Positions 21,651 through 31,965 of a stretch of DNA of 64,000 bases are shown here, piece by piece. The stretch lies in assembly GCA_933228895.1 (NCBI GenBank), contig OW121848.1, positions 98,723,470 to 98,787,469 on the forward strand. The letters run 5' to 3'. The stretch comes from Platycnemis pennipes (lineage: Eukaryota; Arthropoda; Insecta; Odonata; Platycnemididae). A program made the translations under genes and the position numbers. Position 1 is the stretch's first letter. Each line of letters begins with the position of its first letter. Below the pieces are notes generated by a model. It ran no database searches. It was not told the origin of the DNA and worked only from the letters and a program-made list of their open reading frames with translations.

Positions 21651-24161
21651 ATGTATAAATATATGTTTTATAAAGCTTCAATTCTCATGCTAATTTAAAA
21701 ATAATTTGTGTATATTAAAAGAGCCATAAAAGTTTTGAATATTTTGTCCTGTCCAATTTACCTAATTAAAACTGAAAATAATAACTTGAAAATATTAAAC
21801 AATAAAGTGCTTTTATAACAGTCTAGCCACTTTATTTTGAAAGTTTTAGTATGCAATATCCACTCAGAAAAAAACTCTCTTTGACTTTTCATTACTTCAG
21901 CATGAATTTTGGCCCAACACTGTATGAATAAGAAAATGTGACAGAGCCCATACCTCTCTTATGCATCCCAAGGCATTATATCATCATCTTTATTCACCCG
22001 CAGCAAAATTACATATGATAGATGTCACCAAAAAAATAAATATGAGTGGGTCGTAGTGGCTTAGTATATAGAGTGCTGAGCTACCAAACAGAGTGTTCTG
22101 GGTTCAAATCCCAGAGAGAAAGAAGATTTTCTGGACACCCTCACTGAAAATCCTCACAAACTGATTTTCTGGGCTTGTCAGAACTTAACGAAATTGCATA
22201 GGAAATGGCAGGTGGCCCAGAGTAAGGAATTGGCCACCTACTCTGAATGAGAAAATTTTCACATGGTTTATTAATGGGTGAGCTCTACCCTCACCTATCA
22301 AAAACCAACCTTTGGGTTGAACACTAATTTTTTATCATATACAAAGGAGAGCAGGTAGAACACCCTCATAACCCTCTAGCAACCTTTCTTTTCATGTGCT
22401 TGCATGTTGCCATGGAATGATTGAAATGATTATACCTTACAATCGGAGGAAGGCAAGGGAATCGATGAATTAGGAACGAATTATCAGGAGGAATTAGCAT
22501 GACTTATTGCCCTCATCTTAAATCAGAACAAAAAGATAGGAAGGCATCTGGTCCAGGAAGCAAAATATTGTCAAAAGTACATAAAATTTTCTCTCCACTT
22601 TCTACTACAGTAGCCATGGGAAACAGATGTATACATTCCCATATCTAGAGTTTTATATGTGCATGCCATTAATAGTAGAAATAAATATTTTAAAACACAA
22701 AATTATAATCGCCGAATTAAAAATGAATAACTATTTCACTACGTGAAATAGTTATAAATAAATTCAGTCTCATCTCAGCTAAATCATTGAGAGCTAAATT
22801 TGATCATTTTTTATTTTTATTTACTTTAAAGAAAGAAAACCACATACAGCATGATGCCATTTTATAGTGACCAATAACAGTACATAAATTTTATAACATA
22901 TACAAGAAAAAAAATGAAATAAAAGTAACAGGAAACAAATAGAAGGGAAAGGCTATTCTGGTGACAGATGCAAAATAGAAAGGCTTGTGAATGATTTAGT
23001 TGGGAGTGCAAAGGGATCAATGTGTTGTGGGAGGGAGTTCAATAGAGAGGAGAGACGGAAGAAAAGAGAACGTTTGGTAATCGAAAGTATGGGAATGGTC
23101 ATGTGGAGTAAAGGATGAGAACGGGTGGGGAGGGATGGAACTTTGAAGTTGTCAAAGGAGAGAAAATCGGGTCAGTCGATGGTGGAATTGAGAATGTTAG
23201 AAATTAGTTGTAAGTCTGCTGTAAGTCTAAGGGTGCTAAGATTAGGTATGGAGAGGGAGGAGAGAATAGTATTGGTAGACATGTTACGAAAATTTGGTAA
23301 TCTACATCAGATTAGAAGATTATTTAATATACAGAAAAAAATGACTTACTATAGGTAAAAAAATTAGCCAAAACTAATTAAACAAAAACAAAATTAATCG
23401 CTTAAGAACAAGACCATATGAAACCTAGCCTATTATTTAAAATGCATATAGCAGAAGACAATTTAACTCAAATAAAATACATATATTCTGTTCACCTTAG
23501 ATGCATAATAAAAACGTAAATACAAGAAAATTATTACACAGCAAAAACTAAAATCCCAATTATTAATAACTTTACAACAATGATATCAAACTGAAAAATA
23601 TTTCATCACCTTGAAATAGGGCAAAAGATCATAGATAAAATTTATAATTTTTTTCTCGCTAACTAAATATTGGATAATGGTGTTAAAGAATGATACCTAT
23701 CCTCGCATAAACTTTAAAATGTACTACCCACTACAAAAACTGACAGAATACAACATTAACTTTGTGAACATTTTCAGTTGTAGGCACAGAAACCAAGGCA
23801 CCATTAATTTCCTCTTCCATACATCAACACCATAACTCAGAGAGATGGCACAGAAATACTGAATCCCAGTGGGATTGCAGCGATAAATGAGAAAAAATAA
23901 ACAAACCAAATTATTTTCCTTGCAATAAAATTAGCTCCAAATTGTTATAGCAATATTTACATTGGTTTCATTCGGTCATAATGCATGCAATGATACCCCT
24001 GAGGCTCACAGATGTAAAATGAGAAGAAGGGAAGGATTCTTAATAAATCTCTATATTTTTATAATTGCAGATCATTTAATATGGCCATACAGCTTCATCA
24101 ATAAAAATATTTCATGTAGAGTTCTAATGGCTCAAATGAAGGTAATGCCATGTACCAAGTG
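21651..24161. other. Intergenic DNA between PHLPP and the Polinton
   Basis: AT-rich with no supported gene. It holds a tRNA-like SINE (22044-22330) and a purine-rich, moderately coding-looking stretch (about 22,930-23,360) that I could not assign to any family. Confidence 0.5.
22044..22330 (+). mobile_element. tRNA-derived SINE
   Basis: The head carries pol III promoter-like boxes: GTGGCTTAGTATATAGAG (A box) and GGTTCAAATCC (B box), spaced as in a tRNA gene, but the sequence does not fold into a proper tRNA and continues into an unrelated body. Different from the SINE family at 46902-47238. Confidence 0.6.
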
Positions 24162-24167
24162 TACCAT
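24162..24167. repeat. Polinton target-site duplication, left (TACCAT)
   Basis: Six bases directly before the left terminal repeat, identical to 36411-36416 after the right one. Polintons make 6-bp duplications. Confidence 0.9.
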
Positions 24168-24740
24168 AGTAGATATCAAAATGATCGAACGAGCGCGAGG
24201 TCATCCGCGAAGCTCTTTCCCTTTCACTTTTGCGCACTCTAGCTGAGCTAGGCCGACGCCACACCTCTGCCCGGGAGAACATACACCCCCATCCACTCAT
24301 CTGCAGCATTAGAGGACTATGATTAGGTCATACATCCACCCGGGAACATGAGCATGAGAGCACAGCCCGAGGACACCATACCACCCAACTGCAACGTGTT
24401 AAAAAAAAGGTCAGACCCGGTGAAGGGAATTATTCAGGTAATACGAGTCATATGATCTATAATAATTTTACGATTTTATTTTTATTCTCAAATACCTCCC
24501 ATCCACCCATCGTCACGCACTTACATAACTTTTCACTTCGCATAGGTAGCGTTAGACCGAGGTCACACCCCGGGACAATGACAGCATACCGTTCCAAGGC
24601 AACCCACGTTTGGATGACGTCCAGATCACTTCCGCATTCCTTCCCACAGCTGCAGTCGCTTACATAATTACGAAGTCAGATCGTTCCCAACGTAATAATT
24701 CCCCCTCCTTATCCACCTTCTCGGACAATATAAAAGAGCG
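24168..24740 (+). repeat. Polinton left terminal inverted repeat
   Basis: About 573 bp matching the reverse complement of 35811-36410, with small indels and local divergence near 24255-24370. It starts AG, as Polinton ends do, and runs through a TATA element to about 24740, so the repeat includes the core promoter of the first gene. Confidence 0.9.
24727..24736 (+). promoter_or_regulatory. TATA box of terminal gene L (inside the TIR)
   Basis: AATATAAAAG lies about 70 bp before the ATG at 24803 and is copied exactly in the right terminal repeat (35815-35824, opposite strand). One repeated promoter therefore probably serves both end genes. Confidence 0.6.
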
Positions 24741-24802
24741 GTGAAATCAGAGCTAAAACATCAGCTTTCTTCCAAGCTACCAACCAAGACGTCCTTCTGA
24801 GA

Positions 24803-25420
24803 ATGGAGTATAAACCTGCCGCCTTGCAGCACATCCCCAGAGCCTGCTTGGGAAGCACATACTTGCGAGTGGAGCGACAGAAAGATGGGGACATCTATGA
24901 GATTTATATCCCCAAAGATCGTCTAAAGGTTGCGAACACAGATTTTATGCTTACTATAGACTTTCAAAGGGCATATTACTGTGTCTTCAGGCATCAAAAC
25001 CGAGAATTTGAAATCGTCGGCCAAGAAGTAACATTTTCTGGCTTTCAAAATGGAAACGGAGCTGTTGAGCGATTTAATATCACCGTGGACGAAGACATCA
25101 GTTGCCCTGAGAAACGGCGGAAGGCTGAAGAGCAGCTCCCGGTCATCTGGTTGGACGTATATGAGAAAAACAAGCCAATCTCATTACCCAAAGGAGGTGA
25201 TATACCAAGGAGAACCGACGTTGATGGAGCATCAGGGGAATATACAAGAGTGATATCAAAGGGTGGTGGTTCACTAGCTATGGATGGATGTAAACCGATT
25301 TGTTATACAGATCATAAAAAGTCTCTCGTGAAATATGGTACTACTGACGCTGTCAAGGGAGCTCGGCTCCGAGCGATAAAGTTTGTATTAGCCATCGAAG
25401 ATGAAATGATTATATTTTAA
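24803..25420 (+). CDS. Polinton terminal gene L, unknown protein (205 aa)
   Basis: I do not recognise this family. It is intact, starts at the first ATG after the TATA box, and ends just before an AATAAA (25449-25454). It is clearly homologous to the protein on the opposite strand at the other end of the element: shared YYCVFRHQNREFEIVGQEVT-type core (R has YFTVFKHMSKTINIVGKSVI), FSGFQNG versus FSGFENP, VERFNI versus VERFNV, a central GGG, and a C-terminal hydrophobic strand ending IIF or LF. The alternating hydrophobic pattern suggests a beta-rich fold. No signal peptide, transmembrane segment or zinc motif is seen. Confidence 0.8.
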   Translation: MEYKPAALQHIPRACLGSTYLRVERQKDGDIYEIYIPKDRLKVANTDFMLTIDFQRAYYCVFRHQNREFEIVGQEVTFSGFQNGNGAVERFNITVDEDISCPEKRRKAEEQLPVIWLDVYEKNKPISLPKGGDIPRRTDVDGASGEYTRVISKGGGSLAMDGCKPICYTDHKKSLVKYGTTDAVKGARLRAIKFVLAIEDEMIIF

Positions 25421-25444
25421 AACTACATCTTTGTATGAATTTGG

Positions 25445-25523
25445 AACTAATAAAAAAAATCAAACCTATTCACCTAGTTATCATTTCTTAATACCTTATC
25501 TTTAATATTAAGAGAAAGGGTTG
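25445..25523 (+). repeat. Conserved 3' flank of terminal gene L
   Basis: About 80 bp following the gene (AATAAAAAAAATC, then AAACCTATTCA, TAGTTATCATTTCTTA and TTAATATTAAGAG) matches the reverse complement of 34987-35062, the 3' flank of terminal gene R, with only a few differences. The terminal inverted repeat therefore resumes after the coding region. The AATAAA at 25449-25454 is the likely polyadenylation signal. Confidence 0.85.
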
Positions 25524-28500
25524 CTCGAACTCGAACGTCTTAATATCATCCTCCGTAATGGACTTACATTGAGGACGAAAGACAGCTGAGCAGTCTCGAC
25601 ACTATAAACACACATTTACTGGTTGGTCTCAGTTGTATAATATACGACATTTTTAACGTCACATCTAGCACCACCGAGGAAGCTTCTTATTCCCCCATAA
25701 TAGAGCGAGCTGGTGATCCTCTGACCAACAACCACTGCTCCGCTCAAGATTACTCTCAGAGTTCAGATTACCATTTTCTGACCCATCATCTCTTGGGTCA
25801 ATTGAGTCTTAACATATGAATTAGCGTACGATCAAAGATCAGCCAACGAGAGAAATACATAAAAATAGTATCTACGTAATCAAACAAAAGAAAAATGTAA
25901 TTTATCAAGTTTCCTTCTTAGGTGGAGTTTCAATAAATGCATTTCGAATGCGGAGACTTTCAATATATAGATAAAGTTCTCCCCCACGTTATGATTTAAA
26001 TATGGTGAATGAAGAGCACCTTCCATTCCTTAAAACATATTCAAGATATTGTCACATCTCTCACGTCTCTAGGTTATGACCGGTTTTATAGTCTTTTGAA
26101 ATGTTAACATCATTAGATGAGTTGAAATACGTATTCTTTTAACGATTTTTCAGAAGAGTTAAGTTCGACATTTATTAGGTTCCTGACTGAATTGAGAATG
26201 AAAGATCCAACAGGCATTGATATGCATAAAATTTCGGAATATGCTATGAGTACGTGTAAAACTCCTTAACACAGGAGTAATAACGGGTTATGTGATATGA
26301 GAGCTGCGTGAAACCAATCTAAGGATTGTTGACTAAAGATTATGAAGAAATATTACGGTGTGCTAACCAAAGTTCAGGGGTTAAACTAATGAAGAGAGGG
26401 TATTGTCGTTCTAAATTCATATTGCATATATGCGTGACACTCCAGGCCAAACATAAATGTAGTTGTTTTTCGACATTTCCCTAAAATTCGAGCGTGTAAC
26501 AACGAATATTTGCGTAACGTAATTTCAGTGTCCATCATGCATTCTGAGAGCATAAATGTAGGTGCACATAATACTGCTTGAATTCCAACGGATAAATACT
26601 TATTTTAACTTAATAACTAGAATTTTGTACTCGACGGTGGAACATGCCCCGTGCGGAGTCACCACTTTCCTCGTATCTCAGAGGTGGTTAACAGTGTATT
26701 ATATATTAAAAATAGATTTTTACGTCGTCACTACTAGTGACTTTTATACTCATTATACATATAGATATTTTCTTTAATGATCTATCCTAGAACAACCCTG
26801 GCAATTCACATTAATCTTATTCAGAATATAATTCAACCAATTTTCTTCGTCAAGCCATCTAAGAGAACCAGCGTTATAAAACGAAATACCTGTAATAAAA
26901 TGAATGGGACTATTAATAAACTTAAAGAAAAACATCATTCATGCAGCAGTAATTCTCCGAGTAGGCAGATATTTTTCTAGCTATATATCCGTTATCGATG
27001 AGAATTTCCTCTCAAAATTTGATTACAATATTTATTAATGAACAAAGGAAAATAAATAATTATTTTTGGTTCTAAAACGTTTTAAAATGTATCTTGACAG
27101 TTTATTTTCGTGATCAATTGCATTATTTTTCACTTCAATCATTTATTCGTGACATCATTCATACATCAAATTCATCATCACTTTTTCGACATCTCATTTT
27201 TGGTGGAATCGTATTGATTTCATTTTCTTAATCAAACATATTGAATCTATTTCCTTAGAATGGATAGTCTTACTCGGCATAAGGTTGGTTTATGAAAAAA
27301 AAAGTTCAAAGTTTTAATAACTTACGGACTAGACTTAAGGACTTCAACTTCCAATATGCATTGTGTTCGCTATAACTATAAATAAATCGTTATGTTTATG
27401 CAGAAAACGGACAAACAAAAAATGTAGTCAATCCATTAGCTTTACAATAAAAAAATGAATTTCTGTGAACAACATTTATTAAACGTGAATTATCTGAACC
27501 CATAAAGTCAAGTTATGCATTCTAATTTTATAATTGAGATCAATGTATAGGTTTGCTTCCTATTATCGTCAATGGTAAGGTACCTTAATAAATACTTGAG
27601 ATGCTTTCCATCTTAGTTTTCGCTACTGCCTGAGACCCGATTTTTTAACACCCGCTTATCAATCAATCACCAGTTTTAGGAGACTGCAGGACTCTTATGT
27701 TTATCTGAATCTGATCGAAACACGCGATTGCATGAATATGTACGTACATGTATAGGTACATTTACATTACTGTATACAGATGCCTTCACATTAAGAAAAA
27801 CGTATACCGCAAATGAAATCGATAAATTAGTGGTGCTGATAAATTCCTAATATTCTGAACTCATAGGTTTGAAAATTCTGATTTAAAGTAATTTGGAGCA
27901 TTAAAAAAGTTACCAACGTAGTATGCGCAAATTAATCAATTTTAACAAAGACGTTGCCAGCATTTTCTAAGAGTACCGCCTGATATTAATTCGATATACA
28001 TAGGCATTATGAAGATTAAATTCAAGTCGTCTGCTTAACTTCTATACCCCATTTCATATTTTATTTACTTAATAAACTCCACAAACAGCACTAAGGTCTT
28101 TACATTGAGTTATATAATAATAACAAAAATGATAAGTAACAGAATTTGAATAAGAGTACGTTGCCACGTTCATCGCAACTTACCGTCTCCTTGCTCGGAA
28201 GTATGTACTTTAAATACTAACGTTAAACATCCGATGACCTGGGCAGGAAAAATATATTATGTGCATAACATATCGTGCACGTTTCCTTAGTTTTTAACAA
28301 ATTTTTTCGGGGTCATCATACTATCATAAGGACAATGCATTTCCACGTGAAAATCCTTCACATTCAAATCCATATATGTTGGTTAAATGGTCTATGACAT
28401 AGCAATATTTTTACACCATTCGAAAGGGAAAACGATGAACTATAATATATGTTAAAATCAGGGTAGGTTTTCGGGCATGCCCAAAATGATGGTTCCTCCT

Positions 28501-30170
28501 TAATCGTCTTGAACAAGGTGTTCAACTCATCATTCTTACTCTTTCGAGATTACTTTTTCGTTAGTTGGTATGGAACTGGTAATTTTTTTTGTCTTCTGCA
28601 TCGTCTTGAAATGCTATCGCTAAGTAAAAAAGCTTCTCCTGATTGGTGGAGATGATCTAAAAATCAACCAATCAGCTTCTCTGAAAAAAAGCGGGAAATT
28701 CAAATAATTATATAGTAAAATTCCAGAATAATAGAGTACCTGGTACAGTAGAGTCGACTATCGATATATATCTTAAATTCACGAGTATTCGGATCCATAC
28801 CAGCGAAAGAGTCAAGCTAAAAAAGAACGCAGTAGTACTATGATTAACTCTTTCCTCACTATAATCAACTCGGTAAATTTCTTCCTTCCTGAATGCATAG
28901 TCCAATACACAGTCTGATATATAGTCTTCAAGTGGCTGCACATATTAACCATCATACACATCATTATTAATATTCGATGAACCGCTCCGAAACGAACGTT
29001 AACTAGTCCGTAATGTCGCGTGACTAGGATAGGTGAGTCTATTGATTCTACCAAATTGTCACCATGTTTTTAGTACCTACCGTTTTTAGTCTTTCCATCA
29101 AACTCTCAAAGCTGTATCAGGTAGTGATCTCTACCTACCATATATGTACCGTAGCAGATGAGATCATATAACGAGCGAGTCGCCCGTCAAAATATCCGCA
29201 AGAATAACCTCACGTACGCAGAGGAGCGAGCGGAAAGCAAAAAGCCAAGGTCAACCGCTTTGGTCTGGCGATCACCCATCATACAATGCCCCGGGGGCTC
29301 GAATCATAATGAGGTCACAAGAACGGATTAGGTTTATTCAGAAGAGTAATGATCCCGACTTAGAGCCTTCTGGGTAGGAATTAAATAACAAGCATTGACT
29401 CTGTATAATTTTTATTTTAATGTACACAAACCTTTTATCTCTCAAAAGGTTTAAAGCCCATTCGTAATATTGAATGTAGTTTGATTATTGTTAACACCAT
29501 CATTGATATTATTATGTATTTCCATTCCTAGACATATAAAAAATATAATACCAATAATGCATTCGAAAAAGTGTATATTATCACAAATAAAAAATATAAT
29601 AGTTTCCAGACCATCCATTGCGTGATCCATAATTTCACGTTATTTTCACACTCACACCTACACCAAATACACGTTTTACACTGGACAACTTTCACTACCA
29701 TTCAATAGTTCTATCGGTTGTGAGAGTATCTTCTCTGTAGGAATAGATCAAGATGCCCACCAACATCCAGTGTTAAGCTGTACCAAATCCGAGACTTTAT
29801 ATAAGACACTCTCTTCCAGGCACCTGACGCTGGCACTTGATAATGCAGGGCATTTGTTTCACCGCTGCTGCTTCGTGAGATATAGAACGACTGAGTTCGA
29901 ATGTTAACTATACATTCATCAAAAGAACGCGTTTGAGCACGGTATGAAAGGAAAGAGTTCACCGTTCAAGGTGAACTGCGTTCCATTTCCGTGTGTCTAT
30001 GCGTAATAATGTACGCTAAGTTCTGGTCTCTGAAGTATTGATGTTCTCGTAAGTTGATTGCTTACTTTGATTAAACTGCGAGTGATAATAGACGCGGTAT
30101 TGCTACCGTTTGTATCATATCAATTGAAAAATTACAGTAATTGGAAAGGGTATATCAAGAGGTGAAGTAA
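25524..30170. other. Polinton interior without recognisable genes
   Basis: 4.6 kb where an autonomous element would have room for polymerase and other genes. The longest frames are under 85 codons and none resembles DNA polymerase B, ATPase or protease. The base composition is AT-rich like the host. A short piece at about 26300-26352 resembles the 3' end of the LINE fragment at 55.9-56.5 kb. Otherwise nothing supportable; presumably decayed element DNA or later insertions. Confidence 0.6.
26300..26352 (+). repeat. LINE 3'-end fragment
   Basis: GAAACCAATCTAAGGATTGT followed by TGACTAAAGATTATGA resembles CAAACCAATCCTATGATTGT followed by TGACCAATGATGATGA at 56447-56482, the end of a LINE fragment elsewhere in the window. 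Confidence 0.4.
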
Positions 30171-30308
30171 GAACCATTCGGTTATTTGGTCCTAGACCTC
30201 GGACAGGACGCGGGCAAAAGGTTTAGATTCCGTACTAAAATCTTTCCTGAAGACAGGGTCACAGTAATCTACATGTCCGTGCATGATGAAAAGATTGTAG
30301 AACAATAA
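30171..30308 (+). pseudogene. Possible C-terminal remnant of the Polinton major capsid protein
   Basis: A 45-codon open stretch ending at TAA 30306-30308. It is strikingly protein-like (FGYLVLDLGQD, then RVTVIYMSVHDEKIV) inside otherwise non-coding DNA. The pattern of a short Asp-containing strand followed by an Arg/Phe strand and a VTVI(Y) strand fits the C-terminal end of double-jelly-roll capsid proteins, and this gene usually sits directly before pX in insect Polintons. The upstream part of the gene is gone or unreadable. Identification is by position and pattern only. Confidence 0.4.
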
Positions 30309-30312
30309 TCAT

Positions 30313-30611
30313 TTGCTCCATGTGCTAAAATCTACCAAACCAAAGTTGCGTTCAGCTATAGTAAAAGCATCGGATGCGGAGTTGATTAAAGCCATCTCTG
30401 AATGCTGTTTGAATACGCTTGAACGTAGACATAAGATAAATAATAGGCTAAAGCGAAAACTATTCAAGCATCGATATACTTTGAGAGACTTGGCTTTGCG
30501 TGGCATAAGCATTAAAAAAAAAGATTCTCGTATACAAAAGGAGGATTTCTGCCAATGTTACTCGGATCCATATTGAGTGGTGTCATAGGTAGCCTCATTG
30601 GCGGAAAATGA
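30313..30611 (+). pseudogene. pX-like minor virion protein, frameshifted
   Basis: The open frame from 30313 has the Polinton pX pattern: KLRSAIVKASDAELIKAISE, an ECCLNTL segment and then a basic region. No ATG opens the frame. After a nine-A run near 30510-30520 the frame goes wrong and stops at 30576, while a neighbouring frame from about 30538 carries the family's glycine-rich tail (KGGFLPMLL and then GSLIGGK) up to TGA 30609-30611. A single indel in or after the A run explains this. The tail resembles adenovirus/Polinton core proteins that the viral protease trims; that role is family knowledge. The TGA overlaps the ATG of the next gene as ATGA. Confidence 0.75.
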
Positions 30612-31117
30612 GTTTGCGTAAAATGCTCGTAGTCGACCCTGAGGCTTTTGAGCGAGGTCAAATGAAGAGGAGATTGAATGCATTAGATGTTGAAATGAAA
30701 GCCATCTTGATGAAAAGAGGTGTAAAGGATATAGACAAATGGCACATGTACAAGCGTGTGCTAGATAAATATCTGAACACAGTTTCCGAGATTAAATCGC
30801 CCATTCATATTCCGATAGTGAAATCCTTTGGTCAGAGCCAGTCACATAGAAGGTCACAGGACAGTGAGGAGGAGGAGACCCACGCACTGAGGAAATCGCT
30901 TGCCGATGTGAAACGAGCGAATGCTGATTTGGATAAGACATGGGAACGTATAGAGGGAAGACTAGACGCGGTGGGGAATCTATCGAAACAGCTAAAGAGA
31001 AGAAAAAGAAAGAGGTCAGAACGAAGCGAAAAAGAAAAGTCACCAAGAGCAATGCCGAGGCGAAGCAGTCGACCAAGGAAACCGAAAAAATTCGGAGACG
31101 AGTGGATAACGATATAA
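30608..31117 (+). CDS. Conserved small Polinton protein (169 aa)
   Basis: Opens MSLRKMLVVDPEAFERGQ and continues with LDVEMKAILMKRGVKDIDKW and a YKRVLDKYL segment, the pattern seen in the gene between pX and integrase of many animal Polintons. Its function is not established. A charged coiled-coil-like stretch (residues about 85-130) is followed by a very basic tail ending FGDEWITI. Intact. Start chosen because ATG overlaps the pX stop (ATGA), typical of a compact viral gene block. The 3' end overlaps the start of the integrase region. Confidence 0.75.
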   Translation: MSLRKMLVVDPEAFERGQMKRRLNALDVEMKAILMKRGVKDIDKWHMYKRVLDKYLNTVSEIKSPIHIPIVKSFGQSQSHRRSQDSEEEETHALRKSLADVKRANADLDKTWERIEGRLDAVGNLSKQLKRRKRKRSERSEKEKSPRAMPRRSSRPRKPKKFGDEWITI

Positions 31118-31482
31118 TCGAGAAGGTGTACAATGATCCAGAACATTGTAGGCTTTTCCACTGTCGAAAAATTAAATCGAGCGACTGGAATTTCGAGAAA
31201 GACAATACGCGAGTGGTTAGATTCTCAAGACGCATACACACGCCACAGACCGATGAGGAAGAAATTCCCTAGAAATCGTTACATCGTATCATACATTGAT
31301 GAATGCCGGCAATGTGATCTGAACGATATGCGAAGTTTGAAAAAATTCAACAGAGGACATTGTTATATTTTTAACGGTGATTGATTTATTTTCGAGATAT
31401 GCGTGGGCGAGAGCTTTACGAGCAAAAAGATCAGAGGAGGTAGTCGAGGCATTTAATGATATTTTTTGCGAAAGAAAACCGT
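31070..31482 (+). pseudogene. Polinton integrase, broken by two frame changes and truncated
   Basis: Three consecutive frames carry pieces of a retroviral-type (DDE) Polinton integrase. The first reads IIEKVYNDPEH (to about 31145). The second reads GFSTVEKLNRATGISRKTI, EWLDSQDAYT, RKKFPRNRYIVSYID and DLNDMRSLKKF (to about 31365). The third reads TVIDLFSRYAWARALRAKRS and EEVVEAFNDIF (to about 31480). The order and spacing are those of the intact family. The rest of the catalytic core and the chromodomain-like C-terminal part are absent; sequence jumps straight into a penton-like tail. Not functional. Confidence 0.8.
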
Positions 31483-31490
31483 GAATATCA

Positions 31491-31640
31491 AACATACAAT
31501 ACCATTTTCTACCGAAAAAAAATAACATTGAGAGCATTGAAATTCTTTTGACAAACAAACTCGGAGATCCAATTCCATTTCGTAGTGGCGAGCAATCTTC
31601 CACCATTGCATTTTATAAAAAAGACGTAATATTAGTTTAT
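31491..31640 (+). pseudogene. C-terminal remnant of Polinton minor capsid (penton) protein
   Basis: A frame ending with TAG about 31638-31640 reads NNIESIEILLTNKLGDPIPF and RSGEQSSTIAFY. Minor capsid (penton) proteins of Polintons end with the same arrangement: a (D/E)SIEI strand, a G-(R/D)P(V/I)PF turn and a final beta strand. Only the last 50 or so residues remain, directly after the truncated integrase, so a deletion joins the two. Confidence 0.6.
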
Positions 31641-31879
31641 TAGACGTAATATTATAGATCATTGAGCGTTGAGATGGCTTCGGTGAGAATTCACCCCTAA
31701 CATATGTCAGAACGGTGGGATAAGATTACGGGTGTAGGTCAGTGGTGATGAACGCTTCATTTTCGAATATTGGATTAACACACTTGCGTGGAGGTATTTT
31801 AATATTAAGAGAAATGGTTTAAAGCGTGCTAATAAAATGATTCTTTTAATGATAAACGATTGCGTAATGAGCAAACAAC

Positions 31880-31887
31880 TATAAAAT
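31880..31887 (+). promoter_or_regulatory. Candidate TATA box of the metalloproteinase gene
   Basis: TATAAAAT about 80 bp before the ATG at 31966, a usual distance with a short leader. Confidence 0.45.
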
Positions 31888-31965
31888 CGATAGCAGTATT
31901 GAAGGAAGGGCTCATTATTTCCTTTTGCGTGGTATTGAACACACGCATCATTCTACTCTCATAGA

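Noticed and set aside
22050..22115. tRNA gene
   Set aside because: B box is good but there is no proper acceptor or anticodon pairing, and unrelated body sequence follows.
29711..29962. 83-codon minus-strand frame inside the Polinton
   Set aside because: Moderately protein-like but with no recognisable family, promoter or polyA signal, and opposite to its neighbours.
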